Below, piece after piece: positions 53,785-61,119 of a DNA stretch of 64,000 nt (the first letter of the stretch is position 1; each line of letters opens with the position of its first letter). A program made the translations under genes and the position numbers. The notes under the pieces were generated by a model. That model was not told the DNA's origin, did not search any database, and saw only the letters and a program-made list of their open reading frames with translations. Source of the stretch: Anaerotignum sp. MSJ-24 (GTDB lineage Bacteria > Bacillota > Clostridia > Lachnospirales > Anaerotignaceae); assembly GCF_018918145.1 (NCBI RefSeq), contig NZ_JAHLPX010000007.1:372001-436000 (forward strand), in the 5' to 3' direction.

Positions 53785-53954
53785 CAGGACTTCGGGCCAA
53801 CTTGGCCCGAGGGGCGAAACTGCTTGCGGCAATGGCCTTTTCTGTTGCCGCACTCTTTCAAGTGGCGGCATCCGGCACAGCGGTCAGCGCCGCCACGGCC
53901 CGGGCGGGGGATCTCTTTCATCATCTTTTCGTAGGGGCTGTTGGTAAAGTTCAT
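53784..53954 (-). CDS. 56-residue Cys-rich protein ending in the palindrome-encoded tail
   Basis: Start ATG 53952-53954 overlaps the DUF4366 stop (ATGA), and its stop TGA overlaps the next ATG. It begins MNFTNSPYEKMMKEIPRPG, has ADRCAGCRHLKECGN and KGHCRKQF (a CxxC...C...C cluster that could hold zinc), and ends in PSGQVGPKS, where the last residues are read from palindrome copy 7. It is too short for routine annotation, but the overlaps on both sides strongly support translation. The family is unknown to me; related elements have a similar CxxC gene here. Confidence 0.82.
   Translation of the reverse strand: MNFTNSPYEKMMKEIPRPGRGGADRCAGCRHLKECGNRKGHCRKQFRPSGQVGPKS
53790..53812. repeat. 23-bp element palindrome, copy 7
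   Basis: CTT...AGG form, centre C. It codes the last residues (SGQVGPK) of the 56-residue Cys-rich protein and ends 3 bases before its stop. Confidence 0.95.
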
Positions 53955-54565
53955 TCCTCGTCCTCCGTTTCTTCCTCAGTCTCCATATCTCCATAGGGGT
54001 CGGCTTCATCGTAGTCGTAATCGTCCTCGTCCAGCCCAGCGGCTTCATGCTTAGGGCGGTAGACCTTGAAATAGTAGGCCGCACCACCGCCCACCAGCGC
54101 CACGGCGGCAACCATCAGAAGATTGCCGACAGGAAAGGCTGTGTCTTTTTCCGGTTCAGGCTCCGGCTCGTGAACAGGTTCCGGGTCAGGTTCGGGCTGG
54201 ACAACCGGCTCTGTTACTTCGGGCTCCGGGTCTGCTTCTGCGAGAGCCAGAAGGTCTTTTTCCGTGACAGCGTTCAGGAAATACACATTGTTCTCGGTGC
54301 GCTGACGGTCAATGACCAGATAAAACACATTTTCGCTGGGGGTGGTAATCGTAAAAAACTCCTTGCCGTCCTCGTCGGTAGCATTATCCACCACCGCACC
54401 CGTTCCATCCGGGGTGAAGGGCTTAGTAGTGGTTTCCTCGGCAGCAGGCAGCTCGGTTTCTGCAACGGGCTCGTTACTCTGGGCGTAGGCTGTGGCGCTC
54501 ATGCAGGTAAAAGAAAACAGGGCGGCAGTCAAAACCGCAGCCCTGCGAAAAAACTTATTCTTCAT
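53951..54565 (-). CDS. DUF4366/CD1107-family mating-apparatus protein
   Basis: 204 residues from ATG at 54563-54565 behind AAAGGAGGATACC; the frame opens 13 codons earlier. There is a signal peptide (KNKFFRRAAVLTAALFSFTC, cleavage near AYAQ), a Glu/Pro-rich extracellular part with FFTITTPSENVFYLVIDRQR, a DPEPEVTEPV repeat-like linker, one membrane helix (LLMVAAVALVGGGAAYYF) and an acidic cytosolic tail. This is the layout of the CD1107 (DUF4366) surface proteins. It probably shapes the cell-surface part of the transfer channel. Confidence 0.88.
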   Translation of the reverse strand: MKNKFFRRAAVLTAALFSFTCMSATAYAQSNEPVAETELPAAEETTTKPFTPDGTGAVVDNATDEDGKEFFTITTPSENVFYLVIDRQRTENNVYFLNAVTEKDLLALAEADPEPEVTEPVVQPEPDPEPVHEPEPEPEKDTAFPVGNLLMVAAVALVGGGAAYYFKVYRPKHEAAGLDEDDYDYDEADPYGDMETEEETEDEE

Positions 54566-54809
54566 GTTCGGTATCCTCCTTTGCTTCATCAGACTTCGGG
54601 CCAAGTTGGCCCGAAGCGGTAATGCCGGGATTGCTGAAAAACTCAGCCAGTTCGGCGGGCGTCAGTTTCAGAGAACGAACAGCCTGAACAATCATGCTGT
54701 TTTCTTCTTCCTGACGCTGTTTCTCCAAATCCCGGATTTTGGCCTGCCACTCGGCAGCCTTCTCCCGGGCCTTCGACAGCTCTTTGTCAATTTTTTCAAG
54801 TTTGGTCAT
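54555..54809 (-). CDS. DUF4315-family protein with palindrome-encoded segment
   Basis: 84 residues. A coiled coil (KLEKIDKELSKAREKAAEWQ, RDLEKQRQEEEN) is followed by LTPAELAEFFSNP, the DUF4315 core, and then ITASGQLGPKSDEAKED, which is read through palindrome copy 8. The gene overlaps the DUF4366 start by 11 bases. Function unknown; always found between the NlpC/P60 and DUF4366 genes in Tn1549-like elements. Confidence 0.88.
   Translation of the reverse strand: MTKLEKIDKELSKAREKAAEWQAKIRDLEKQRQEEENSMIVQAVRSLKLTPAELAEFFSNPGITASGQLGPKSDEAKEDTEHEE
54594..54616. repeat. 23-bp element palindrome, copy 8
   Basis: Perfect CTT...AAG copy, centre G, inside the DUF4315 gene near its 3' end, 28 bases before the DUF4366 start. 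Confidence 0.95.
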
Positions 54810-54829
54810 GGATAGCTCCTTTCTGAAAA

Positions 54830-56695
54830 TCAGTTCAAGCGCCCAAAGGCGTAAAAGTGTTCCTGCCAGTAACTTGTATTGATACTGGCGTATTTAATAG
54901 GGTCGCCCGCATGGATCATCATTCCGCCGCCCACATAGATACCCACATGGGAAACGGGGCCATCGCAAGCATAGGTTTTCGTGAAAAAAACCAAGTCTCC
55001 GGGCTTTGCGTTGGCAGGTGATACATAGGAGCACTGGTTGAAAATTCCCGTGGCCGTGGTGCGTGGCAGATTATGAACGCCGCTTGCCGTGTAAACCCAG
55101 CAGACAAAACCGGAACAGTCGAAGCTGGTACTTGGAGAGGAGCCGCCCCACACATAGGGCCAGCCCAGATATTTTTCTGCCTCCGAGATCAGCGCCGCAA
55201 AGGCCGGGTCGGAAAGGGCCTCGCCCGGAATGGTATAGTCGCTTCCGGGGTCATAGCTGCCTCCGCTGCTTGTGTAAATGTCATCCCACAGATAAGGCTT
55301 GTTGCCCTTGAGCTCCAAGGTTATGTCGTAGATTTCCTTCTGCTCGGCGTCCAAGAGGGAGCCAACCACCACGGGGAGGGTCTTGTTCTGGAGCCGCACA
55401 TGGAGAATGTAATACTCATACGGCACTTCATAGGTGTCGGTGTGGGTCGTTCCATCCTCGTCCGTCCATGTGTCCGTTTCGGTGCGGTAGCGTATCTCCA
55501 CTTCCTCGGCCAGCGTCAGTTTGTACTGTGCCTCAAACAAGGCCCGGAGTTCTCCCTGCACATTCTCCCGGGTGTAGGTGCGGAGTTTGGCAATCAGGTA
55601 GGAAGTCAGCTCATAAGGATTGTGGCCCAGCTCGTCTACTTGGTAACGGTACTCGTCATAGCCGGGATGGGTGCGCTCGATGTTGGCGATTTTCTCCCGG
55701 AGCTCATTTTCAAGGGCAGTATAGTCCTTGTTGGCCCCTAAAATATCCTCGTCCTCGGCGGTGTAGGAAGTCCCCACCACGGCGTTCATCATGCCCGTAC
55801 CCAACGATGGAAGGGCGGAGAAAACGGAGTTGAGTATCAGAAACAGGCAGAACAACAGCAGAATAATGACAGCGCCGCCCTTATGCCGCCGCACGAATTG
55901 AGCGGCATAGGCCGCCGCTTTCTCGGTGGTGGTTGCCGCTACTCCCGCCGCCTTGGCGGTCTGCCTTGCGGCCTCACGGGCCTGCTTGGCATATTCCCGC
56001 TTGATTTTCCACTTCTGGGCCATGCGGGAAAGAAAAGTGCTGTTTAGCTCCGGGTTCTCCTGCACCATTTTCTGATAGTGGAGGTCTGCATTGGCCTTCA
56101 TTGTTCGCCGTTCCCACTTCCTAACCTGACGGGCTGGATGCTCCCTGATACGCAGCTTGGCATAGCGGCTGACCTTATGCGCCCCGGCCTCCGCCAGAAG
56201 CTCGGTCTTGTGGGCTCCTTCCACACCAACATTTTCGTGTTCGACCTCATGGATTTTGCGGTGTCCATAGGCCCACATACCAGCCCCCGCCACCATGACC
56301 GCCTGCTTGGGAAGGCTGGGCGGCTTCGGCGGCTCCTGACGGGATAGCTTTTCCTTTGCCATTTCCAGCCGGACAACGGAATGTTCCGCCTTGGCTTCGG
56401 CCCGTTCTTTCTTTTTCTCCCACTTGTCTTTCTGATCTTTGCGGGCGGCCTGTTCCTCGCAAACGGTATCTTCCCGGGCCTCGCCGTCCTTCCGCAAGCG
56501 GGAGGACGGCTTTTCTCGTTCGCCGTCCTGCCTGAATTTCCCGGTACTCTGGGACTTCGGGCCAACTTGGCCCGAAGCCTGCTCCCCGGCCTGACGGGTC
56601 ACTTCTTCCTCAGTGAAGTGGAGCCGCCCACGCTTTACCCGTTTCTCACCGTTTGTTTTCTTCGGGTCAACCTGTCCCGAAGCGTCCTTACTCAT
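54830..56695 (-). CDS. CD1108-type conjugation protein with NlpC/P60 peptidase domain
   Basis: 621 residues. A charged cytosolic N-terminal part (1 to about 255) includes two palindrome-encoded tracts, DASGQVDPKK at residues 4-13 and QASGQVGPKS around 40-50. One membrane helix follows (GGAVIILLLFCLFLILNSVF, near 275-295), then an extracellular linker. The C-terminal NlpC/P60 domain has FDCSGFVCWVY (nucleophile Cys), VSHVGIYVGGG (His) and MMIHAGD (His). It cleaves wall peptides to let the channel through. It overlaps virB4 by 8 bases. Confidence 0.93.
   Translation of the reverse strand: MSKDASGQVDPKKTNGEKRVKRGRLHFTEEEVTRQAGEQASGQVGPKSQSTGKFRQDGEREKPSSRLRKDGEAREDTVCEEQAARKDQKDKWEKKKERAEAKAEHSVVRLEMAKEKLSRQEPPKPPSLPKQAVMVAGAGMWAYGHRKIHEVEHENVGVEGAHKTELLAEAGAHKVSRYAKLRIREHPARQVRKWERRTMKANADLHYQKMVQENPELNSTFLSRMAQKWKIKREYAKQAREAARQTAKAAGVAATTTEKAAAYAAQFVRRHKGGAVIILLLFCLFLILNSVFSALPSLGTGMMNAVVGTSYTAEDEDILGANKDYTALENELREKIANIERTHPGYDEYRYQVDELGHNPYELTSYLIAKLRTYTRENVQGELRALFEAQYKLTLAEEVEIRYRTETDTWTDEDGTTHTDTYEVPYEYYILHVRLQNKTLPVVVGSLLDAEQKEIYDITLELKGNKPYLWDDIYTSSGGSYDPGSDYTIPGEALSDPAFAALISEAEKYLGWPYVWGGSSPSTSFDCSGFVCWVYTASGVHNLPRTTATGIFNQCSYVSPANAKPGDLVFFTKTYACDGPVSHVGIYVGGGMMIHAGDPIKYASINTSYWQEHFYAFGRLN
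56555..56577. repeat. 23-bp element palindrome, copy 9 (in frame)
   Basis: Perfect CTT...AAG copy, centre C, inside the NlpC/P60 gene; reads ASGQVGPK. Confidence 0.95.
56660..56682. repeat. Degenerate copy of the element palindrome (in frame)
   Basis: The outer arms CTTCGGG/CCCGAAG are kept but the centre is TCAACCTGT. It lies 13 bases inside the NlpC/P60 gene and reads ASGQVDPK. Confidence 0.7.
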
Positions 56696-59090
56696 TCTGG
56701 GCCTCCTTTTCCTCCGGGCGGGTGGTCATAATGGAATAGAGCTTGGTATTCTTCGGGAAACGGTCAACAAACGGAATGGTCACATTTCCGAAGAACAAAA
56801 GGCCCTCGCCGGGATTGGAGTGGGTCACATAGGAAAGCTGGTGGGGGCTGATACCCAACTGCTTCGCCAAAATCTGCCTGTCTCCCTGTGCCTGTGACAA
56901 AAGCACCATGAAATCAGAGTTCTCAAAGATGTTCTCGATCTGACGGCTGGCAAGGAGGTCTTTCACATTCTGGGTCAGGGCGCTGGGAACACATCCTTTT
57001 TTACGGAGCATTTTCCAGATGGTCACAAAATAGCTGGAAGTCAACTCGTCCTGCAACAGCACATGGAACTCGTCGTAATAGCACCATGTAGCAATACCGC
57101 AGGAGAAGTTGTAGGAAACCTGATTGTTGGACAGGTCGTTGAGAATGTGCATGGCAATTTTGCGGAGCCCGGAGCCCAGCTTCTTCAAATCGAAGCACAG
57201 CACTCGGGCGTTTTTATAGTCCACATTGGTTTTGTGGTTGAACAGGTTGAGTGAGCCCGACACATAGATTTCAAGGGCCGTTGCCAGCCGCTTTGCCTCG
57301 GGCTCGCTCTGCTGGCACAGAAGGTCATACAGGTCTTGAAGCGTCGGCATAGGTGCGTGTTCCGGGTCGTTGAGCAAATCCCGGTACACCATACGGGCGC
57401 AGCGGTCAATGATGGTACGCTCGACGGGCTGTAAGCCGTCTTTGCCGCCCACAATCAGTTCCATGAGCGAAAGGAGAAAATCGCATTTCAGACTGATAGG
57501 AGAAACCTCGTCATCCATGCTCAAATCCAAATCCATAGGATTGATGAAATGCGGGCTGTTGGGGGCAATCTCCACCACAAGCCCATCCTTCCCAAACTGG
57601 CGCACCAGCGGGGAATATTCGCCCATGGGGTCAAGGATGATAATACGGTCATTGGTGGCAAGAAACACATTCACAAGTTCCCGTTTTCCGCTGAAGCTCT
57701 TGCCGCTCCCCGGAACGCCGAGGTACAGCCCGTTAGGATTTTTCAGCTTCTTGCGATTTGCCATGATGACATTATGGGAAAGGGCGTTCAGGCCGTAATA
57801 GATGGCCTCGCCGTCCATGCGGAGCTCCTGCGTCATAAACGGAACGAAAATCGCCGTGGAGCTGGTTGTCATGCCACGCTGTACCTCAATCCCGTTGTAG
57901 CCGAGGGGCAGGCTGGACACAAGGCCCTGCTCCTGCTGGAAGTCCAGCCGCTTCAAAAGGCAGTTGTACTTCTGCATGATACCCGATACGGTGAACAGGT
58001 CGTTGTCCAGCTCTCGGCGGGTGGCGGCGGTATTTACCACAAGGAAGGTCAAAAGAAACATTCGCTCGTTGCGGCTTTGCAAATCATTCAACAGGTTCTT
58101 GGCGTCCTGACTGAAAGTGACGAGGTCAGGGGGAAGAATGTCCATGTCGTAACCGCTTCGGACGGCTTTTTTCTGTTCCTCCACCTTCATCTTGTCAATA
58201 TCGCTGACTTTGCCCTTGATGGTTTTGATGGCCTTAGCCTGATCGACGGTCTGAATGTGCATGGTAATGGTCATTTCAGCGTCCACCTCCAACAGCTCGG
58301 CAAGGAGCTTGTCGGAGAGTTCGGAGGCCATAATCTGCATATAGGAGGCCGCTCCCCAAGTGGAGCCCATGCGAAACAGCCGGGTTTGGCGGAAGTCAAA
58401 GCTGGTAGGGGCAATAAAATCTTTTGTTCCCATTCCGGTCTTGGGTATCATATCCCATGTGAAGCGGAAGGGCTCTGTGCCGCCGGGGTGAAGCTGGCCG
58501 TGCAGTATCTCTAAGCGTTCCAGCCCGTTCAGGGGTCGTGACTGTACGCCCAGCTTTTTGAAGTTGCTGGAAATGTCCGCCTCTACACGCTCCAGCCGGG
58601 GCCTTGCGGCGGCGAGGCTGTCTGCCGATACCCCGAAGGTCAGCAGCTTTGTCCGCACAATGCCGTTGTTGCTCTTTGCAATTTGGCCCTCCAGCATTTC
58701 CACATACTCACTTCGCATATCGATGTACCCGTCCTCCTTCATGGGGATATTGAGCTTGTATTTGCTCTCGGGGCGGCTTCGGTGGTTGATAAAGGAAAGC
58801 TGGAACGGAAGGGAGCTGTCGAAGGAATTAAGAAAAGCGCAATAGCCGTCAAAGATGGCTGACTGGTCATCAGCCTGCGCCAACTGATAGTTAATGTCCT
58901 CGTATTCCATGCTCTTGGTATAGAGCCTGTCATTGACCCGGCAGATACCGTCCTTGAAAATCTCCCGGTACGGGATGGTCTGCTGTGCGGTCTGCGGCCC
59001 GACCTTTCTTGCCGGGGCCTGCTTCTTGGGGGTACGGTCAGGACGCTTTCTTTCTGCGCCCGGCCTTGCGGTCTTTGCGTTGGTCTGCAA
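56688..59090 (-). CDS. VirB4/TraE-type conjugation ATPase
   Basis: 800 residues, from TTG at 59088-59090 behind GGAGG. The N-terminal domain (RPLNGLERLEILHGQLHPGG) precedes the motor domain with Walker A YLGVPGSGKSFSGKRE, Walker B region CYYDEFHVLLQD and QNVKDLLAS. It powers assembly of the channel and DNA transfer as a membrane-associated hexamer. It overlaps the PrgI gene upstream by 53 bases and the NlpC/P60 gene downstream by 8. Complete. Confidence 0.95.
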   Translation of the reverse strand: MQTNAKTARPGAERKRPDRTPKKQAPARKVGPQTAQQTIPYREIFKDGICRVNDRLYTKSMEYEDINYQLAQADDQSAIFDGYCAFLNSFDSSLPFQLSFINHRSRPESKYKLNIPMKEDGYIDMRSEYVEMLEGQIAKSNNGIVRTKLLTFGVSADSLAAARPRLERVEADISSNFKKLGVQSRPLNGLERLEILHGQLHPGGTEPFRFTWDMIPKTGMGTKDFIAPTSFDFRQTRLFRMGSTWGAASYMQIMASELSDKLLAELLEVDAEMTITMHIQTVDQAKAIKTIKGKVSDIDKMKVEEQKKAVRSGYDMDILPPDLVTFSQDAKNLLNDLQSRNERMFLLTFLVVNTAATRRELDNDLFTVSGIMQKYNCLLKRLDFQQEQGLVSSLPLGYNGIEVQRGMTTSSTAIFVPFMTQELRMDGEAIYYGLNALSHNVIMANRKKLKNPNGLYLGVPGSGKSFSGKRELVNVFLATNDRIIILDPMGEYSPLVRQFGKDGLVVEIAPNSPHFINPMDLDLSMDDEVSPISLKCDFLLSLMELIVGGKDGLQPVERTIIDRCARMVYRDLLNDPEHAPMPTLQDLYDLLCQQSEPEAKRLATALEIYVSGSLNLFNHKTNVDYKNARVLCFDLKKLGSGLRKIAMHILNDLSNNQVSYNFSCGIATWCYYDEFHVLLQDELTSSYFVTIWKMLRKKGCVPSALTQNVKDLLASRQIENIFENSDFMVLLSQAQGDRQILAKQLGISPHQLSYVTHSNPGEGLLFFGNVTIPFVDRFPKNTKLYSIMTTRPEEKEAQNE

Positions 59091-59427
59091 TCGGGTGTTC
59101 CTCCTTTCTGCTCAGAAAAGCGTAAAAATTATCGGTTTTATAGGGCCTGACCTTCGGCAATAAAAACCGTGTTCGGATGATGTTGCGGAGCACCTTTTCA
59201 AAAGGAAGCCCGTCTTTTTCAAACATGGCGAACAGAAAACACGGCATCATCAGCCCGATCATCAGGAACAGGGCCGTACTGTTCCCAATGTGAGAACGGG
59301 TAAACAGGTAAAACGGAATACCGATACCGCCCGCTATGGAGAAACAAATAAGCTGGCGCTTCGTCAAGTTGAAGGCCAGCTTTGTTTTAATTCGGCTCAA
59401 ATCGTTAGGTACTGGCACATAGGCCAA
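59038..59427 (-). CDS. PrgI-family membrane protein
   Basis: 129 residues from TTG at 59425-59427, 8 bases after AAGGAGG; reads MAYVPVPNDLSRIKTKLAFN. Two membrane helices (QLICFSIAGGIGIPFYLF, TALFLMIGLMMPCFLFAMF) and FEKVLRNIIRTRFLLPKVRP match the PrgI/CD1111 family, VirB3-like partners of VirB4. The usual reading from further upstream would add MARSTKEVIS, part of it from palindrome copy 10. The 3' end overlaps virB4. Confidence 0.92.
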   Translation of the reverse strand: MAYVPVPNDLSRIKTKLAFNLTKRQLICFSIAGGIGIPFYLFTRSHIGNSTALFLMIGLMMPCFLFAMFEKDGLPFEKVLRNIIRTRFLLPKVRPYKTDNFYAFLSRKEEHPIADQRKDRKAGRRKKAS

Positions 59428-59446
59428 AGAAATCACCTCCTTGGTG

Positions 59447-59469
59447 CTTCGGGCCAACTTGGCCCGAGG
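59447..59469. repeat. 23-bp element palindrome, copy 10
   Basis: CTT...AGG form, centre C. It directly abuts the TGA of the gene at 59,470 and lies 19 bases before the PrgI start. Confidence 0.95.
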
Positions 59470-59868
59470 TCATCGTTCTGTCTGGCGGGCCGTTGCCCCC
59501 TTTCGGGCGGTCTGCACCGCCTCAAGGCCCGACTGTCTGGCCCGCCAATACTCGGGGTTATACCGCTTGATAGAGCGGTTAATGTTTTCCTCAAAGGCGG
59601 CCTTGTCTTTGATACGCTCGGGGATCTTCCAGAGCTTTTTGTCTAAGAGCTCCCGCAGCACCACTTCCTCCTGCGTATCTTCCTCAAAGCAGAGGTAGCC
59701 GCCACGCCGGAAACCGCACCGCTTGGCTGCCGGGGAGAGAAAGGCCGCCACATCGTTTGAAACCATCGTCCCGCCATGGCTGGCTGTGCTCACAAGGAAC
59801 ACGCCGGGGCAGAGTGTGTCGCAGGTCTGTACCGCTCCCCACGGAGATTTGTTCGGCTCCTGATACAT
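59470..59868 (-). CDS. Conserved element protein, DUF7007-like
   Basis: 132 residues from ATG at 59866-59868 behind AAGGAGGC. SPWGAVQTCDTLCPGVFLVS and ASHGGTMVSN, then RRGGYLCFEEDTQEEVVLRE, resemble the DUF7007 group found in mobile elements; the function is unknown. The C terminus is basic (RARQSGLEAVQTARKG). It sits between the TrbL-like and PrgI genes with palindromes on both sides. Confidence 0.72.
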   Translation of the reverse strand: MYQEPNKSPWGAVQTCDTLCPGVFLVSTASHGGTMVSNDVAAFLSPAAKRCGFRRGGYLCFEEDTQEEVVLRELLDKKLWKIPERIKDKAAFEENINRSIKRYNPEYWRARQSGLEAVQTARKGATARQTER

Positions 59869-59884
59869 TTTTGCCTCCTTCCAG

Positions 59885-59907
59885 CTTCGGGCCAAGTTGG
59901 CCCGAGA
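59885..59907. repeat. 23-bp element palindrome, copy 11
   Basis: CTT...AGA form (outermost pair lost), centre G, 6 bases after the TrbL-like stop and 16 bases before the next start. Confidence 0.93.
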
Positions 59908-59913
59908 TATGAT

Positions 59914-60780
59914 TTAATGGGCTCCGAATATGGACTTTGACAGGCTCCCGGTCTTAAAAAGCACGAAAACAAGGAGCACCGTGTAGCCTACACATTCCCA
60001 GATAGCGGCCATCATATCGCCACTTGTAGCGATACTCTGCACCAACACGGCGTAAATCGCCATGCACACCATAATGAGCATCCCCTGAAAGCCGATGGCG
60101 AACAGGGATTTGAAATAGTTGTGGCCCATGTGGCCCGCCTCCCGGTTTGCGCTGGTGGCAAAGGGAATGGGGGCAAGGCTCGTCATCAGGTAAATTTCAA
60201 TCATGCGTCCGTAGACGATGACGAAAATCACGATATTCAAAGCCGTCATGGTAAACTGCACGAAGAACGATTGCAGGAAAATACCGAGGAGCGGCCCCAG
60301 TTCCATGGCTTCAAGCTGGGCCTGCATATCATTCAGTACATCCGGCGTGACGGCGGTGGAGCCTTGTATCAGGCCCGCCGACTGTTGGATGACCTGTTGG
60401 GACACATCAAACACCGCCATGACGATATTAAAGGTGTTGGACAAAATCAGCACCGCCACGAAGGTCTTGAAAATCCATTTGAAGAAAATCCATGTATCGA
60501 AGTTGTGTAGATTGTTGTGGTCTATCAGCATTTGAATGAGCTCATAGGTCATCACGAAGGTAAGCACCAGCCCGGCAATAGGCAGGATGACCGTTTCGGA
60601 GAGCTGCCGTATCATGGAAAAGACCCCGGCGTTCCATGCCGCCGGGGTCATTCCTACCTGTGCCGCAATCTCTCCGACCTGCTCATTCACACCTGTAAAG
60701 AGCCCGCCGAGGTTTCCCATGATACCCTCGACCAACAGCCCTTTGAGCCATTCCGTGATAGCGTCGAAGATACTTTGCAT
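59914..60780 (-). CDS. TrbL/VirB6-like integral membrane protein
   Basis: 288 residues with about six membrane helices (TVILPIAGLVLTFVMTYELI, TFVAVLILSNTFNIVMAVF, FTMTALNIVIFVIVYGRMIE, GFQGMLIMVCMAIYAVLV, and the last near VGYTVLLVFVLFK). EIYLMTSLAPIPFATSANRE is a family-typical block. Proteins of this type form part of the inner-membrane channel. The gene follows maff2 by 20 bases, in the usual order. Confidence 0.9.
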   Translation of the reverse strand: MQSIFDAITEWLKGLLVEGIMGNLGGLFTGVNEQVGEIAAQVGMTPAAWNAGVFSMIRQLSETVILPIAGLVLTFVMTYELIQMLIDHNNLHNFDTWIFFKWIFKTFVAVLILSNTFNIVMAVFDVSQQVIQQSAGLIQGSTAVTPDVLNDMQAQLEAMELGPLLGIFLQSFFVQFTMTALNIVIFVIVYGRMIEIYLMTSLAPIPFATSANREAGHMGHNYFKSLFAIGFQGMLIMVCMAIYAVLVQSIATSGDMMAAIWECVGYTVLLVFVLFKTGSLSKSIFGAH

Positions 60781-60800
60781 AGCTTACTCCTTTGCGAAGA

Positions 60801-61013
60801 TTAGAACAGGTTTGCCAGAAGCGGGATCAGGTTCATACCCAGCAGGACAATGCCGCCGCCAGCCATGAGCTGCTTCATACCCTGCGATTTGGAGGCAGGA
60901 TTGTCGGCTCCGTAACCTTCCAAGAGGTTGACGATACCCCATGCGCCGAGGCCGCAGCCGATAGCCATAACGAGAACCTTCAGAGTGTCAACAGCAGAAG
61001 CGAAAAATTCCAT
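60801..61013 (-). CDS. Maff2-family small membrane protein
   Basis: 70 residues from ATG at 61011-61013 behind GGAGGAAATGT. FFASAVDTLKVLVMAIGCGL, YGADNPASKSQGMKQLMAGG and the second helix (GIVLLGMNLIPLLANLF) are typical of Maff2/CD1114 proteins, VirB2-like small two-helix subunits. It may form a pilin-like channel lining, which is inference from position and topology. Confidence 0.92.
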   Translation of the reverse strand: MEFFASAVDTLKVLVMAIGCGLGAWGIVNLLEGYGADNPASKSQGMKQLMAGGGIVLLGMNLIPLLANLF

Positions 61014-61084
61014 ATACATTTCCTCCATTTGATAAAAGATTGAATTGTGGGTATCAAAAAACCGCCCTTTCAGGCGGTCTCCGG

Positions 61085-61107
61085 CCTCGGGCCAACTTGG
61101 CCCGAAG
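61085..61107. repeat. 23-bp element palindrome, copy 12
   Basis: CCT...AAG form, centre C, 12 bases after the VirD4 stop and 71 bases before maff2. Confidence 0.95.
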
Positions 61108-61119
61108 TCCATCTATCAG

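Noticed and set aside
55073-58514. Long plus-strand frames opposite the NlpC/P60 and virB4 genes
   Set aside because: Antisense shadows of GC-rich genes with intact motifs on the minus strand.
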